A DNA stretch of 63,261 bases, taken from positions 1-63,261 of the forward strand of contig BDTT01000056.1 of assembly GCA_002897995.1 (NCBI GenBank), in the 5' to 3' direction. This document shows, in pieces, positions 1 to 7,645 of this stretch; within the stretch, counting starts at the first letter, position 1; every line of letters starts with the position of its first letter. The notes beneath the pieces were generated by a model. It was not told the origin of the DNA and did no database searches. It saw only the letters and a program-made list of their open reading frames with translations. Position numbers and translations under genes: made by a program. The DNA is from a bacterium BMS3Bbin10. GTDB taxonomy: Bacteria > Pseudomonadota > Alphaproteobacteria > Rhizobiales > Methyloligellaceae.

Positions 1-1
1 C

Positions 2-265
2 ATCATGGACAACCTGCCTGCTCACAAGGTCGCAGGCATTCGCGAAATGATCAAAGGCGCGGGAGCAAGCCTGCTCTACCTGCCGCCATACTCGCCTGAC
101 TTCAACCCGATCGAACTGGCATTCTCCAAGCTCAAGTCCCTCTTGCGCAAGGCGGCGGCACGAACCAAGAAGGAACTGGATGAGGCCATCGCTGACGCAA
201 TCGAACGCTATCCCGCCGAACAATGCGCAAATTATTTCAAGGCATGTGGATATGAACCGGAATAA
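2..265 (+). pseudogene. IS630-type transposase, C-terminal part (cut by window edge)
   Basis: This is the C-terminal part of a DDE transposase of the IS630/Tc1-mariner superfamily. The second catalytic Asp lies in the motif DNLPAHK and the catalytic Glu in [13 protein letters not shown], followed by the usual helical tail. The open frame continues to the left edge, so the first Met visible (base 5) is probably internal and the gene is either cut by the window or truncated. No terminal inverted repeat can be paired because the left end is outside the window. The family identification is secure; whether the element is intact cannot be judged here. Confidence 0.85.
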
Positions 266-340
266 ATCGAATCTGCTCTAAAACCGCGCCTAACCGACTA
301 AATCAACAAAATAGGCACGAAGCGGACATAGCTTTCGGGA

Positions 341-736
341 TTAGTCGAGTTTAGGGACTGTCACGATCCAACCCCTAATGAATACCTCACTATCAGCATC
401 CATTTCACAAACGCCATCGAATCTGCTGCCAGGACCAAATGCACCAGACTGCTCAAACTCGCTTACTTCCACTGCTGATGGAGTACGGCAGATCGACCAT
501 GCGTCTTTGTACCAACTGGGTACATCTTTTGCACCAATGCCAAGATATCGACGGGTTTCTCGCTCATCTTGGATGCCACGCACCAGTGCCTTAAATCCCG
601 AGCGATAGGACAACAGAAAATCGCCCTCTTGAAGTTTCGGTGCACTGAAGAACCCGCCGCGATAGTAATCGTAGCCAGAGTAACCAGCGAACCCAATTAC
701 AGCGATTAACGCCGCTCGAACAATCCACTTCGACAT
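341..736 (-). CDS. Hypothetical membrane-anchored protein, 131 aa
   Basis: I do not recognise a family. Residues 5-22 form one hydrophobic segment after a short MSKW start, so the protein is either exported and cleaved or anchored by its N-terminus with the rest in the periplasm. The body is about 100 residues, mixed in charge, with two cysteines that could form a disulfide (one in SICR, one in GVCE). Codon use is more AT-rich than in the genes to the right, and the gene sits beside a transposase remnant, which suggests acquired DNA. Overlapping open frames on both strands are shadows. The coding call rests on the clean signal-anchor and full-length frame. Confidence 0.55.
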   Translation of the reverse strand: MSKWIVRAALIAVIGFAGYSGYDYYRGGFFSAPKLQEGDFLLSYRSGFKALVRGIQDERETRRYLGIGAKDVPSWYKDAWSICRTPSAVEVSEFEQSGAFGPGSRFDGVCEMDADSEVFIRGWIVTVPKLD

Positions 737-828
737 CGAAGAATTCCGCTTAGATTAGCCTCAGGATTTCGCGGTTAAGTTCGGATATTCTATTGGCAAA
801 GTAAAGCCACACACATGGGCGCTTAGGG

Positions 829-1653
829 CTAATCCACCCAGAAATCCGGCTCGGCGGCGCGCAGCCGGCCGCCGATGCGAACCGGCGCGATGGCGCGCGC
901 CAGACCGGTTGCGTCGTCGATCTCGACCGCGACGCCGCACAGCGTCGCTTCTCCCGAGGCCGGCGCGAACCGGTCGCCGGGAATGCGCGTTAAGAAGCGG
1001 GCGATGGGTTCGGCCTTGCCCATCCCCAGCACCGAATCATAATCGCCGCTCATGCCCGCATCCGACATATAGGCGGTGCCGCCGCTCAGGATCTGATCAT
1101 CGGCGGTCGGCACATGGGTATGGGTGCCCACGAGGAAAGAGACGCGGCCATCCACATAATGCGCCATGGACTGTTTTTCCGACGTGGCTTCGGCGTGAAA
1201 ATCTATTATCACCGCGTCCGCGCCCTTGCCCATCGGACAGGCTTCGAGTTCCGCATCGACCGCCCGGAAGGGACATTCGAGATCGGCCATGAAGACGCGG
1301 CCCATGGGGTTCATCACCAGCACATCCGCGCCATTGGCCGCCTTGAACAACCCAGCGCCGCGCCCCGGCGTGCCTTCGGGAAAATTCAGCGGGCGCAGAA
1401 AGCGCTCCTGCCGCTCGATAAAGACGAGCGCCTCGCGCTGGTCCCACACATGGTTTCCACTGGTGACGACATCCGCGCCGGCATCGAGAAACTGCTGGCA
1501 GATGGTTTCGGTGATGCCGAACCCGCCGGCGGCGTTTTCGCCATTGAGGACAACGAAATCTGCCCTATAGCGCTCGCGCAGGCCGGGCAACTCATCCAGC
1601 ACGACCTTGCGCCCGGAGCGGCCCACCACGTCACCGACGAACAGAAAACGCAT
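829..1653 (-). CDS. YmdB-family metallophosphoesterase (TIGR00282)
   Basis: A 274-aa calcineurin-like metallophosphoesterase of the YmdB family, whose Bacillus member hydrolyses 2',3'-cyclic nucleotides. The N-terminus MRFLFVGDVVGRSGR carries the first metal-binding Asp. The other family motifs are NGENAAGGFG, SGNHVWD (metal-binding Asn-His), DFHAEATSEK and GTHTHVPTAD. Length matches the family (about 260-280 aa). The start lies only 3 nt after the stop of the 5-formyl-THF cyclo-ligase gene, so the two are translationally coupled, an arrangement common in alphaproteobacteria. The physiological substrate is not known from sequence. Confidence 0.9.
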   Translation of the reverse strand: MRFLFVGDVVGRSGRKVVLDELPGLRERYRADFVVLNGENAAGGFGITETICQQFLDAGADVVTSGNHVWDQREALVFIERQERFLRPLNFPEGTPGRGAGLFKAANGADVLVMNPMGRVFMADLECPFRAVDAELEACPMGKGADAVIIDFHAEATSEKQSMAHYVDGRVSFLVGTHTHVPTADDQILSGGTAYMSDAGMSGDYDSVLGMGKAEPIARFLTRIPGDRFAPASGEATLCGVAVEIDDATGLARAIAPVRIGGRLRAAEPDFWVD

Positions 1654-1656
1654 GCA

Positions 1657-2265
1657 CTACCTTTCTATTCCTCCGGGGCCTTCGATCTCGACAGGGCCCG
1701 ATGGCGTCAGCACCCAGTCCAGCGGCTGGTCATGTTCGTCATGCGGTACTTCGTCCACGGCCTGCGCGTCAAATGCTAATCCGACCGCGACGACACGGGT
1801 TTCGGCGCGCAGACGGTCAAGCGTGCGGTCGTAATACCCGGCGCCATAGCCAAGCCGGTGGCCGCGCGCATCGAAGGCGAGCAGCGGCACCAGAAGGATT
1901 TCCGGGGTCAGCTCCTCCGCCATGCGCGACGGCACCGGCACGCCAAAGTCGCCCCGCTCAAGAACCTCCCCGGGCGACCAGCGCCTGAAGATGAGCGGCG
2001 CGCGCTTCGCGGCCATGACCGGCAATCCAATGGGATGACCCCGTGCCGACAGCGCGCTCAGCAGCGCCAGCGGGTCGAGTTCATCGCGAATGGCGGCATA
2101 GCCGGAGATGACGGCGCCGGAGGGAGGGGAGATGAATTCAAGGGCAATTTCGGCCAGCGCGCGTGCGCCTGCCTCCCGGGTTTCGGCGCTGAGTTCCGCG
2201 CGCAGGCGCGTCATCCGCGCGCGCAGCGCATTCTTGGCCGCTTCTATGGAATTTTGTCGGATCAT
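1657..2265 (-). CDS. 5-formyltetrahydrofolate cyclo-ligase
   Basis: A 202-aa enzyme that converts 5-formyl-THF to 5,10-methenyl-THF with ATP, a folate salvage step in the cytoplasm. The C-terminal motif LGYGAGYYDRTL is the ATP/folate-binding signature, and residues 101-125 (PVPSRMAEELTPEILLVPLL region) fit the family. It lies downstream of zapA and the 6S RNA on the same strand, the order seen in many proteobacteria (zapA-ssrS-fau/ygfA). The start at 2265 keeps the usual basic N-terminal helix. The ymdB-like gene follows after 3 nt. Confidence 0.92.
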   Translation of the reverse strand: MIRQNSIEAAKNALRARMTRLRAELSAETREAGARALAEIALEFISPPSGAVISGYAAIRDELDPLALLSALSARGHPIGLPVMAAKRAPLIFRRWSPGEVLERGDFGVPVPSRMAEELTPEILLVPLLAFDARGHRLGYGAGYYDRTLDRLRAETRVVAVGLAFDAQAVDEVPHDEHDQPLDWVLTPSGPVEIEGPGGIER

Positions 2266-2330
2266 CGGCCGCGCAAGGGTTCGATGGGGCTGGGGGCAAA
2301 ATGCAGGGCCGCAAAAGCCGTTGGAGCAAA

Positions 2331-2461
2331 AATCTCCCGGGTCCCTACGGATGTAGGTGGGCGCCGAGTGACCGGGACCACGATCCCGGTCAGGGTCAGC
2401 TCCCTAAGGAGTCGTATCGGCCCCGGAGAATGCATGTCCTGACGAACTCCGCAGCCCTGCC
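2331..2461 (-). ncRNA. ssrS: 6S RNA (SsrS), regulator of RNA polymerase holoenzyme
   Basis: The interval between zapA and the cyclo-ligase gene, read on the minus strand, has the hallmarks of alphaproteobacterial 6S RNA. A GTTCGTCAGGACATG 5' block is followed by GGGCCGATACG, then GGGAGCTGACCCTG, then a GACCGGGATCGTGGTCCCGGTC hairpin (stem GACCGGGA/TCCCGGTC), then GGCGCCCACCTAC and a closing CCCGGGAGATTTT. TCTCCGGGG near the 5' side can pair with CCCGGGAGA at the 3' side to close the rod. 6S RNA mimics an open promoter and binds sigma-70 holoenzyme. Synteny zapA-ssrS-fau agrees. End positions are estimates. Confidence 0.8.
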
Positions 2462-2467
2462 AAACGC

Positions 2468-2496
2468 AATGTAAGGAACAATCATTAAGAGTCTAG
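2468..2496 (-). promoter_or_regulatory. Predicted promoter of the 6S RNA
   Basis: On the minus strand a CTAGAC hexamer (bases 2491-2496; alphaproteobacterial -35 consensus CTTGAC) is followed after 17 nt by TACATT (bases 2468-2473). This places a start near base 2461, just before the conserved 5' part of the 6S RNA. Spacing and position support it; the hexamers are imperfect. Confidence 0.45.
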
Positions 2497-2498
2497 TG

Positions 2499-2598
2499 CG
2501 TATCACCGATAAGTGGGAACCGGTTATCGGAAAAATGATACGCATAAACAAAAGGTTAGATCGCGGTTTTGATCCCATCAAAACATGAAGCGATCCAG
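2499..2598 (-). repeat. Intergenic mosaic repeat, copy 1 (two-hairpin, RIME-like)
   Basis: About 100 bp that recur, on the opposite strand, at 20010-20105. Read on the minus strand the unit starts GATCGCTTCATGTTTTGAT, continues ATCAAAACCGCGATC (first dyad), then GTTTATGCGTATC, and a second dyad CCGATAACCGGTTCCCAC / TTATCGG / GATACGC. The CCGGTTCCCACTTATCGG core resembles the dispersed mosaic elements of rhizobial genomes. It lies between the 6S RNA promoter and the zapA stop codon. Confidence 0.8.
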
Positions 2599-2643
2599 GA
2601 CCTGCTGACAAAATAGGTTGCGGCGCCTTGAACGATGCCCGGC

Positions 2644-2982
2644 CTACTCGCCCTTCTCGGCCAGCGGCCCGTCGGTCAGCGCCGCGCTGAGCACTTCGAT
2701 GCGGCCCGCGGCGGTGGAGAACTGGTCCGCGACCTCATTTCTGGCCCCCGCCAGTTCGGCTTCCAGATTTTCAACCGTCTTTTGCGCTTCGTTCAGCTCG
2801 TCGGCAATCGTGAGGGCGCTCATCAGCAGCAGCCGGTCGTCGCCAACCTGGCCGAACTGTTTCTGAAGCGCCCCCAGACATTCGCCAACCTTGTCGGACA
2901 GGGAAAGCAGATGCTCCTCCTCGCCATCACCGCATTCCAGCCGGTATGTCCGGCCATTCAACGTGATCGTTACTTCAGCCAT
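2644..2982 (-). CDS. zapA: Cell division protein ZapA
   Basis: A 112-aa ZapA-family protein. ZapA crosslinks FtsZ protofilaments at the midcell Z-ring in the cytoplasm. The N-terminal domain (residues 1-50) begins MAEVTITLNGRTYRL, typical of the family, and the C-terminal half is a long coiled coil (about residues 55-105). The ATG at 2982 is preferred over an upstream in-frame ATG at 3018 because it follows a GGGGGG purine ribosome-binding stretch and gives the canonical N-terminus. It follows the DUF4164 gene by about 30 nt and precedes the 6S RNA, the conserved order. Confidence 0.88.
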   Translation of the reverse strand: MAEVTITLNGRTYRLECGDGEEEHLLSLSDKVGECLGALQKQFGQVGDDRLLLMSALTIADELNEAQKTVENLEAELAGARNEVADQFSTAAGRIEVLSAALTDGPLAEKGE

Positions 2983-3014
2983 GCCCAATTTTCCCCCCGG
3001 CAAAAGCCGCCAAT

Positions 3015-3269
3015 TCAATCCTCGCGCAGCATGTTCCTGATCGAGCCCATGATCGCATCGATACGCTCGGACGCATCCTCGTTGGCGGCGGCCAGATTTT
3101 GCCCGCGCGCGCGTTCCGCCGCCAGAGTCTCCTCAAGCGACTGGAGCTGTTCTTCAAGGGATTCGACCGTCAGGCCCTTGCGGCGCTTGTCGGCAACCGC
3201 GTCTTCCATCGCCTTCAGCGCGGCATCCAGACGCTGTGTCGCCTCGCTCAATTCCTTTTCGTTACCCAT
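3015..3269 (-). CDS. DUF4164 family coiled-coil protein
   Basis: An 84-aa protein that is almost entirely a heptad-patterned coiled coil (about residues 5-72), ending in SIRNMLRED. It matches the small DUF4164 family of alphaproteobacteria, which sits immediately upstream of zapA. The function is not established; genomic linkage suggests a cell-division or ZapA-partner role, which is inference. There is no signal peptide or membrane segment, so it is probably cytoplasmic. Confidence 0.75.
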   Translation of the reverse strand: MGNEKELSEATQRLDAALKAMEDAVADKRRKGLTVESLEEQLQSLEETLAAERARGQNLAAANEDASERIDAIMGSIRNMLRED

Positions 3270-3535
3270 ATACGCTCACTTTATTTCCGTGTACGCACCA
3301 ATTCCCCGTCGCCCGGCATCATATAATTCAACTTTTCGGGGCTCAATGCGGAACATTAGGCGGCGGCTATTTAAGACGTCAACTCTTTGCGGAATTCCTC
3401 ACAGGAAACTTGCGTTTCATTTGACTCGTTCAATCCATCCCATCATTAAGACTTGGAAACGCCCCGCAAGGCGGGCCGAAAGCCCGCCGATGGCGGCGCA
3501 TGGGACACACACTAGAAGAAGTCGGGGTTCAAAAA

Positions 3536-4543
3536 ATGGCAGTTCGGGTGGCAATCAACGGTTTTGGCAGAATTGGCCGCAATGTGCTTCGCGCAATCGC
3601 GGAAGACGGGCGCGACGACATCGAGGTCGTGGCGATCAATGACCTGGGACCGGTGGAGACCAATGCCCATCTGCTGCGTTTCGATTCCGTCCATGGGCGC
3701 TATCCCGGCGAAGTCAAAGTCGATGGCGACACTCTCGACATCGGCTCCGGCCCCATCAAGGTAACGGCGGTGCGCGACCCCAAGGAGCTGCCGCATAAGG
3801 AACTCGGGGTCGATATCGCGCTCGAATGCACCGGCATTTTCACGTCCAGGGAGAAGGCCTCGGCCCATCTGGACGCCGGCGCAAACCGCGTTCTCGTCTC
3901 CGCTCCCGCCAGCGGCGCCGACCTGACGGTTGTCTATGGGGTCAATCACGACAAGCTGGAGGCGGGCCACACGGTGGTCTCCAACGCCTCCTGCACGACC
4001 AACTGCCTGGCGCCGGTCGCCAAGGTCCTGAACGACGCCATCGGCATCGAGCGGGGCTTCATGACCACCATCCACGCCTATACCGGCGACCAGCCGACGC
4101 TGGACACCATGCATAGCGACCTCTACCGGGGCCGCGCGGCGGCGCTTTCCATGATCCCGACCTCGACCGGCGCGGCAAAAGCCGTGGGTCTGGTGCTGCC
4201 GGAGCTGAACGGCAAGCTCGACGGCGTCTCCATCCGCGTCCCCACGCCCAATGTCTCGGTGATCGATTTCAAGTTCGTCGCAGCACGCAAAACTTCGGTC
4301 GAGGAAATCAACGAGGCAGTGACCCGCGCCGCCTCACAGCAGCTCAAGGGCATTCTCGGCACCACCGACCAGCCGAATGTCTCCATCGACTTCAACCACG
4401 ACCCGCGCTCCTCCATTTTCCATCTCGACCAGACCAAGGTGATGGACGGGACACTGGTCAGGGTCATGAGCTGGTATGACAATGAGTGGGGTTTCTCCAA
4501 CCGCATGAGCGACACCGCGGTGGCGATGGGCAAGCTGGGGTAA
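3536..4543 (+). CDS. gap: Type I glyceraldehyde-3-phosphate dehydrogenase
   Basis: A 335-aa NAD(P)-dependent enzyme of glycolysis, gluconeogenesis and possibly the Calvin cycle, converting glyceraldehyde-3-phosphate to 1,3-bisphosphoglycerate. It shows the Rossmann motif [10 protein letters not shown] (residues 7-16), the catalytic block [12 protein letters not shown] with nucleophile Cys at about residue 153, and the C-terminal [12 protein letters not shown]. The start at 3536 gives the standard [14 protein letters not shown]; an in-frame ATG 36 nt earlier would add an atypical tail. It is divergent from the DUF4164-zapA operon. No pgk follows; the next gene is an AbiV-like insert. Confidence 0.97.
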   Translation: MAVRVAINGFGRIGRNVLRAIAEDGRDDIEVVAINDLGPVETNAHLLRFDSVHGRYPGEVKVDGDTLDIGSGPIKVTAVRDPKELPHKELGVDIALECTGIFTSREKASAHLDAGANRVLVSAPASGADLTVVYGVNHDKLEAGHTVVSNASCTTNCLAPVAKVLNDAIGIERGFMTTIHAYTGDQPTLDTMHSDLYRGRAAALSMIPTSTGAAKAVGLVLPELNGKLDGVSIRVPTPNVSVIDFKFVAARKTSVEEINEAVTRAASQQLKGILGTTDQPNVSIDFNHDPRSSIFHLDQTKVMDGTLVRVMSWYDNEWGFSNRMSDTAVAMGKLG

Positions 4544-4893
4544 CGGGCCAATCGGCATTCATGCATCACGCCCAAATTTCCCTCCCTCTTCGCGGGGAGG
4601 GGTCAGGGGTGGGGGGTAGCATGGACTCGTGAGCGCAAGCGAACGCCTTGAGAAAAACAAACAAGTAGCACGCGCCACCGGCGCGTAATCCATTTGTTGT
4701 CACCCCACCCCCTGCCACTCCCCGTCAAGGGGAGGGGGGTGGTCTGGCAAAGCTCCCCACTGGGGCAAAGTTCGTATTTTCAAGTATCTTGACCGCCTTC
4801 GTCGCCTCTCCCCGGCTGGGCGAGGAGCTAAGGTGGGTGTTAGGGTGTGACCTTGCGCTGCCACAAATCTCTGTCCGTTGGGCATTTAACCCC
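4544..4893. repeat. Non-coding gap with facing C/G-rich repeat arms
   Basis: The interval after gap holds two oppositely oriented copies of a G/C-rich element. Bases 4582-4618 read CCTCCCTCTTCGCGGGGAGG and on; bases 4701-4741 read CACCCCACCCCCTGCCACTC and on. They can pair across an AT-richer centre and resemble the dispersed element whose start is visible at 63221-63255. The remainder holds no convincing gene. The open frame of the next gene could be extended leftwards into this repeat, but the extension is not protein-like. Confidence 0.6.
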
Positions 4894-5784
4894 ATGATGA
4901 ACCGTGCAATTAATGACCTTTGCCAGTTGAAGGACGATAAGCTCTTTCAAGAGATATCGATAGGGATGGGCCACATATTGGAAGTGGTCAAACGCCTTGG
5001 CAGGAGCGCTAGTAGGCTCCCCGGATACAAAAAGGTCCACACAAAATCGCTCCATTCGCACGCCGTCCATTTACTGGGCGCGTTGGCGGAGGAAGAAGCG
5101 GCAAAGTTCTTTATCCTACTCGACTTCGTGCGGTGTCCGCGCTCGCAGCAAAAATCAAGATCACGGCAACTGGGGTACTTCTATGACCACTTGGCTAAGG
5201 GCATCTACGCCGAAATTTGTTCGCGCCATTTCGTTGACTTCGCCGATGTGGCTCGATTCGTAAATTCTCGTCGCAAAGCTTTCTACCTAGACGGACCGAT
5301 GGACGTGGACTGGATATTCTCCAATAACATTCTGAGCAGGCGCGAGGATCGATTCTACGTGAACTATGTGAAAGATGGTGACGATAACTACTACTGGCAA
5401 TATCCGCGTACCACAGACTTTGAGATCGGATACCACACCGGTACAGTGATCGAGATTGCGAGGGCTCTGGACGCGGTAGATTTGGCGTCACCTAAAGGGC
5501 TCGCGATCGTTGCCGAAATTTGGCGAACGGTTGAAGTGAAGCCGGAACTAACCCACCACGAGATAAGCATGCTCAACCGTCAAACGCTAAAGCATTTGCA
5601 GGAGAAGGGCCTATCGAGAGATACTCCCTGTGAAACCTTTGACTTCATCGAGCAGCGTTGGTCGTTCCCGCTATATAGTCTCGACTTGTCCCTTGACCCT
5701 CCTACCCACGATCGAAAAGCTCAGAAAAAGCGGATCAAGGAGTTGAGAGATATCCAGGAGCGGTGGACGCCAGACGATTATTGA
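4894..5784 (+). CDS. AbiV-like (HEPN-type) putative abortive-infection protein
   Basis: About 296 aa, tentatively related to the AbiV family of abortive-infection proteins (HEPN-like fold, acting against phage in Lactococcus). The supporting segment is HAVHLLGALAEEEAAKFFIL followed by a helical stretch with YDHLAKGIYAEICSRH and a YLDGPMDVDW segment, as in AbiV-like proteins where a helical 'EE.AK' motif precedes a basic H..K motif. No signal peptide or membrane segment. Codon use is clearly more AT-rich than flanking genes, and it interrupts a glycolytic neighbourhood, so horizontal transfer is likely. Start 4894 or 4897 is chosen because upstream sequence belongs to a repeat; no strong SD is present. 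The family call is moderate. Confidence 0.55.
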   Translation: MMNRAINDLCQLKDDKLFQEISIGMGHILEVVKRLGRSASRLPGYKKVHTKSLHSHAVHLLGALAEEEAAKFFILLDFVRCPRSQQKSRSRQLGYFYDHLAKGIYAEICSRHFVDFADVARFVNSRRKAFYLDGPMDVDWIFSNNILSRREDRFYVNYVKDGDDNYYWQYPRTTDFEIGYHTGTVIEIARALDAVDLASPKGLAIVAEIWRTVEVKPELTHHEISMLNRQTLKHLQEKGLSRDTPCETFDFIEQRWSFPLYSLDLSLDPPTHDRKAQKKRIKELRDIQERWTPDDY

Positions 5785-5820
5785 TTGATGTCGCTCGTCT
5801 CCCCGCCTCTTTCTCGCTTC

Positions 5821-5848
5821 TTGACGCGCGTCGCCCCTCGCGTAGGAT
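5821..5848 (+). promoter_or_regulatory. Predicted promoter of the DUF805 gene (duplicated element, copy A)
   Basis: TTGACG (5821-5826), a 16-nt spacer, then TAGGAT (5843-5848). The same arrangement and about 60 bp of flanking sequence recur at 6445-6507 upstream of the aldolase gene. The element lies about 120 nt before the DUF805 start. Confidence 0.5.
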
Positions 5849-5968
5849 TCTGCCTCAAGAGCAATAGACACCGATTTACATGCAGCGAGCCCGGCTTTGT
5901 CATTGCCGTGCAGGATACCGAATGGACGACACGCGCCAGAACCTCGCGATAGATCAGGAGACGCAGTC

Positions 5969-6397
5969 ATGATACGCGCATTTTTTCTCGACATCGCGAA
6001 CGGCAGGCTGACGCGGCTTCCCTTTCTCGGCTACGCCCTCCTGGCGAATATATTGGGACTGTTGTTTATATTCGGTATTATCGCCGTGATCGCAGGCGCC
6101 GAGACATTGATGGGAGGCGACCTCCAGGAAGCGCAGGCGGCGCTGCGCAAGGCCTTTTCCGTGCCCCTGCTCGCCGCAATTTTCGGTTTTTTCGGAATCG
6201 CCGTTTTCGTCTCTCTCAACCTGGCCGCAAAGCGCATTCGCGATATCGGCCTGCCGGGATGGCTGACCGTTCTGGCAATCGCGGTGGTAACGATTTCCGT
6301 ATCCCTGCTGGTATCGGAAACAGCCTCCCAGACCCTTAGCTTCGCAACCCTGGTTGCCCTGCTCCTCACCCCGAGCAACCTGATGAACAAGGGGTGA
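5969..6397 (+). CDS. DUF805 family membrane protein
   Basis: A 142-aa integral membrane protein with three or four hydrophobic segments (about residues 22-45, 65-85, 97-115 and 118-133). The family hallmark RIRDIGLPGW lies between the second and third. The function of DUF805 proteins is unknown. ATG 5969 is chosen over an upstream in-frame start because the sequence before it is not protein-like and the family begins just before the first helix. It lies between the AbiV-like gene and the aldolase gene. Confidence 0.75.
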   Translation: MIRAFFLDIANGRLTRLPFLGYALLANILGLLFIFGIIAVIAGAETLMGGDLQEAQAALRKAFSVPLLAAIFGFFGIAVFVSLNLAAKRIRDIGLPGWLTVLAIAVVTISVSLLVSETASQTLSFATLVALLLTPSNLMNKG

Positions 6398-6444
6398 GGA
6401 CGCGGGCCATGGGCCTTTTGCGAGGATTTATCCACGCCCCCCTC

Positions 6445-6472
6445 TTGACGCGCGGCCTCCCTCGCGTAGGAC
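6445..6472 (+). promoter_or_regulatory. Predicted promoter of the aldolase gene (duplicated element, copy B)
   Basis: TTGACG (6445-6450), a 16-nt spacer, then TAGGAC (6467-6472), about 50 nt before the aldolase start. It is the second copy of the element at 5821; both continue into CTGCCTCAAGAGCAAT and a CACCG.TTT block. This could be a duplicated promoter or a small dispersed repeat. Confidence 0.5.
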
Positions 6473-6520
6473 TCTGCCTCAAGAGCAATTAACACCGGTT
6501 TGAAGGCAGGGGAGCGGGAA

Positions 6521-7540
6521 ATGACGGCGCAACTGGAAACAACGGCGCAAGCGATCGTGGCCGAAGGCAAGGGCATTCTGGCGGCGGATGAAAGCACCGG
6601 CACCATCAAGAAACGGTTCGATTCCATCGGCGCGGAGTCGACGGAAGAAAATCGCCGCGACTATCGCGAGATGCTGTTCCGCGCGCATGACGCCATGTCG
6701 AATTATGTCTCCGGGGTCATTCTTTATGACGAAACCCTGCGCCAGAACGCCAAGGACGGCACGCCGCTTTCGAAGGTCATTTCGGACACCGGCGCCCTGC
6801 CCGGCATCAAGGTGGATACCGGCGCGAAGGATCTGGCGCACTGCCCCGGCGAAAAGGTGACCGAAGGGCTGGACGGCCTGCGCGAGCGCTTTGCGGAATA
6901 TTACGATCTCGGCGCGCGTTTCGCGAAATGGCGCGCCGTCATCACCATTGGGGAAAACATCCCCTCGCGCTGCTGCATCCAAACCAACGCCCATGCCCTG
7001 GCGCGTTATGCCGCGCTGGCGCAGGAAGCGAATATCGTGCCCATCGTCGAGCCGGAAGTGCTGATGGACGGACCCCATGATATTGCCCGCTGCTTCGAAG
7101 TGAACGAAGCGGCGCTGAATGCGCTTTACGCCGAACTCAACGCTCAGAATGTGCTTCTTGAAGGGACCGTTTTAAAACCCAGCATGGTTCTCTCGGGCAC
7201 GGCATGCGCCACGCAGGCGGGCGCGGAAGAGGTCGCCGAGATGACCGTGAAATGCTTCAGGCGCGCCGTGCCTTGCGCTGTTCCCGGCATCTGCTTCTTG
7301 TCCGGCGGACAGTCGGACGAAGACGCGACCGCGCATCTCTCGGCCATGAACGCAATGTTCGATACGCCCTGGAAGCTCTCCTTTTCCTATGGACGCGCAC
7401 TACAGGCGGCGGCGCTGAAGGCCTGGGGGGGGCGTTCGGAAAATGAGGCCGCCGCGCAGGCCGCCTTCTCGCACCGCGCGAAAATGAACTCGCTCGCCAC
7501 GTCGGGCAAGTGGAGCGCGGATCTGGAACAGGCCGCCTGA
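6521..7540 (+). CDS. Class I fructose-bisphosphate aldolase
   Basis: A 339-aa Schiff-base (class I) aldolase that cleaves fructose-1,6-bisphosphate to dihydroxyacetone phosphate and glyceraldehyde-3-phosphate. It contains the N-terminal GKGILAADESTGTI motif, PIVEPEVLMDG, the Schiff-base lysine block EGTVLKPSMVLSG, and FLSGGQSDEDA. Length agrees with the family (about 340 aa). ATG 6521 follows a good GGAGCGGGAA ribosome-binding site; the upstream in-frame ATG at 6500 lacks one. It is near gap, but the pgk gene usual between them is absent. Confidence 0.96.
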   Translation: MTAQLETTAQAIVAEGKGILAADESTGTIKKRFDSIGAESTEENRRDYREMLFRAHDAMSNYVSGVILYDETLRQNAKDGTPLSKVISDTGALPGIKVDTGAKDLAHCPGEKVTEGLDGLRERFAEYYDLGARFAKWRAVITIGENIPSRCCIQTNAHALARYAALAQEANIVPIVEPEVLMDGPHDIARCFEVNEAALNALYAELNAQNVLLEGTVLKPSMVLSGTACATQAGAEEVAEMTVKCFRRAVPCAVPGICFLSGGQSDEDATAHLSAMNAMFDTPWKLSFSYGRALQAAALKAWGGRSENEAAAQAAFSHRAKMNSLATSGKWSADLEQAA

Positions 7541-7645
7541 CCGCCTGTTTTCGCGCCCGTTCACGGCTTTTGCGCGCGGACTACTGCCCGATGCGGTTTT
7601 TGTGGTAAATTAGCGCTTGTCATCCAGATTTCGGGAGCCATATCT

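Noticed and set aside
1097-1447. Antisense and alternate-frame ORFs over most genes (for example within the YmdB-like gene)
   Set aside because: High GC produces many long shadow frames; these lack start context and protein-like composition and overlap well-identified genes.
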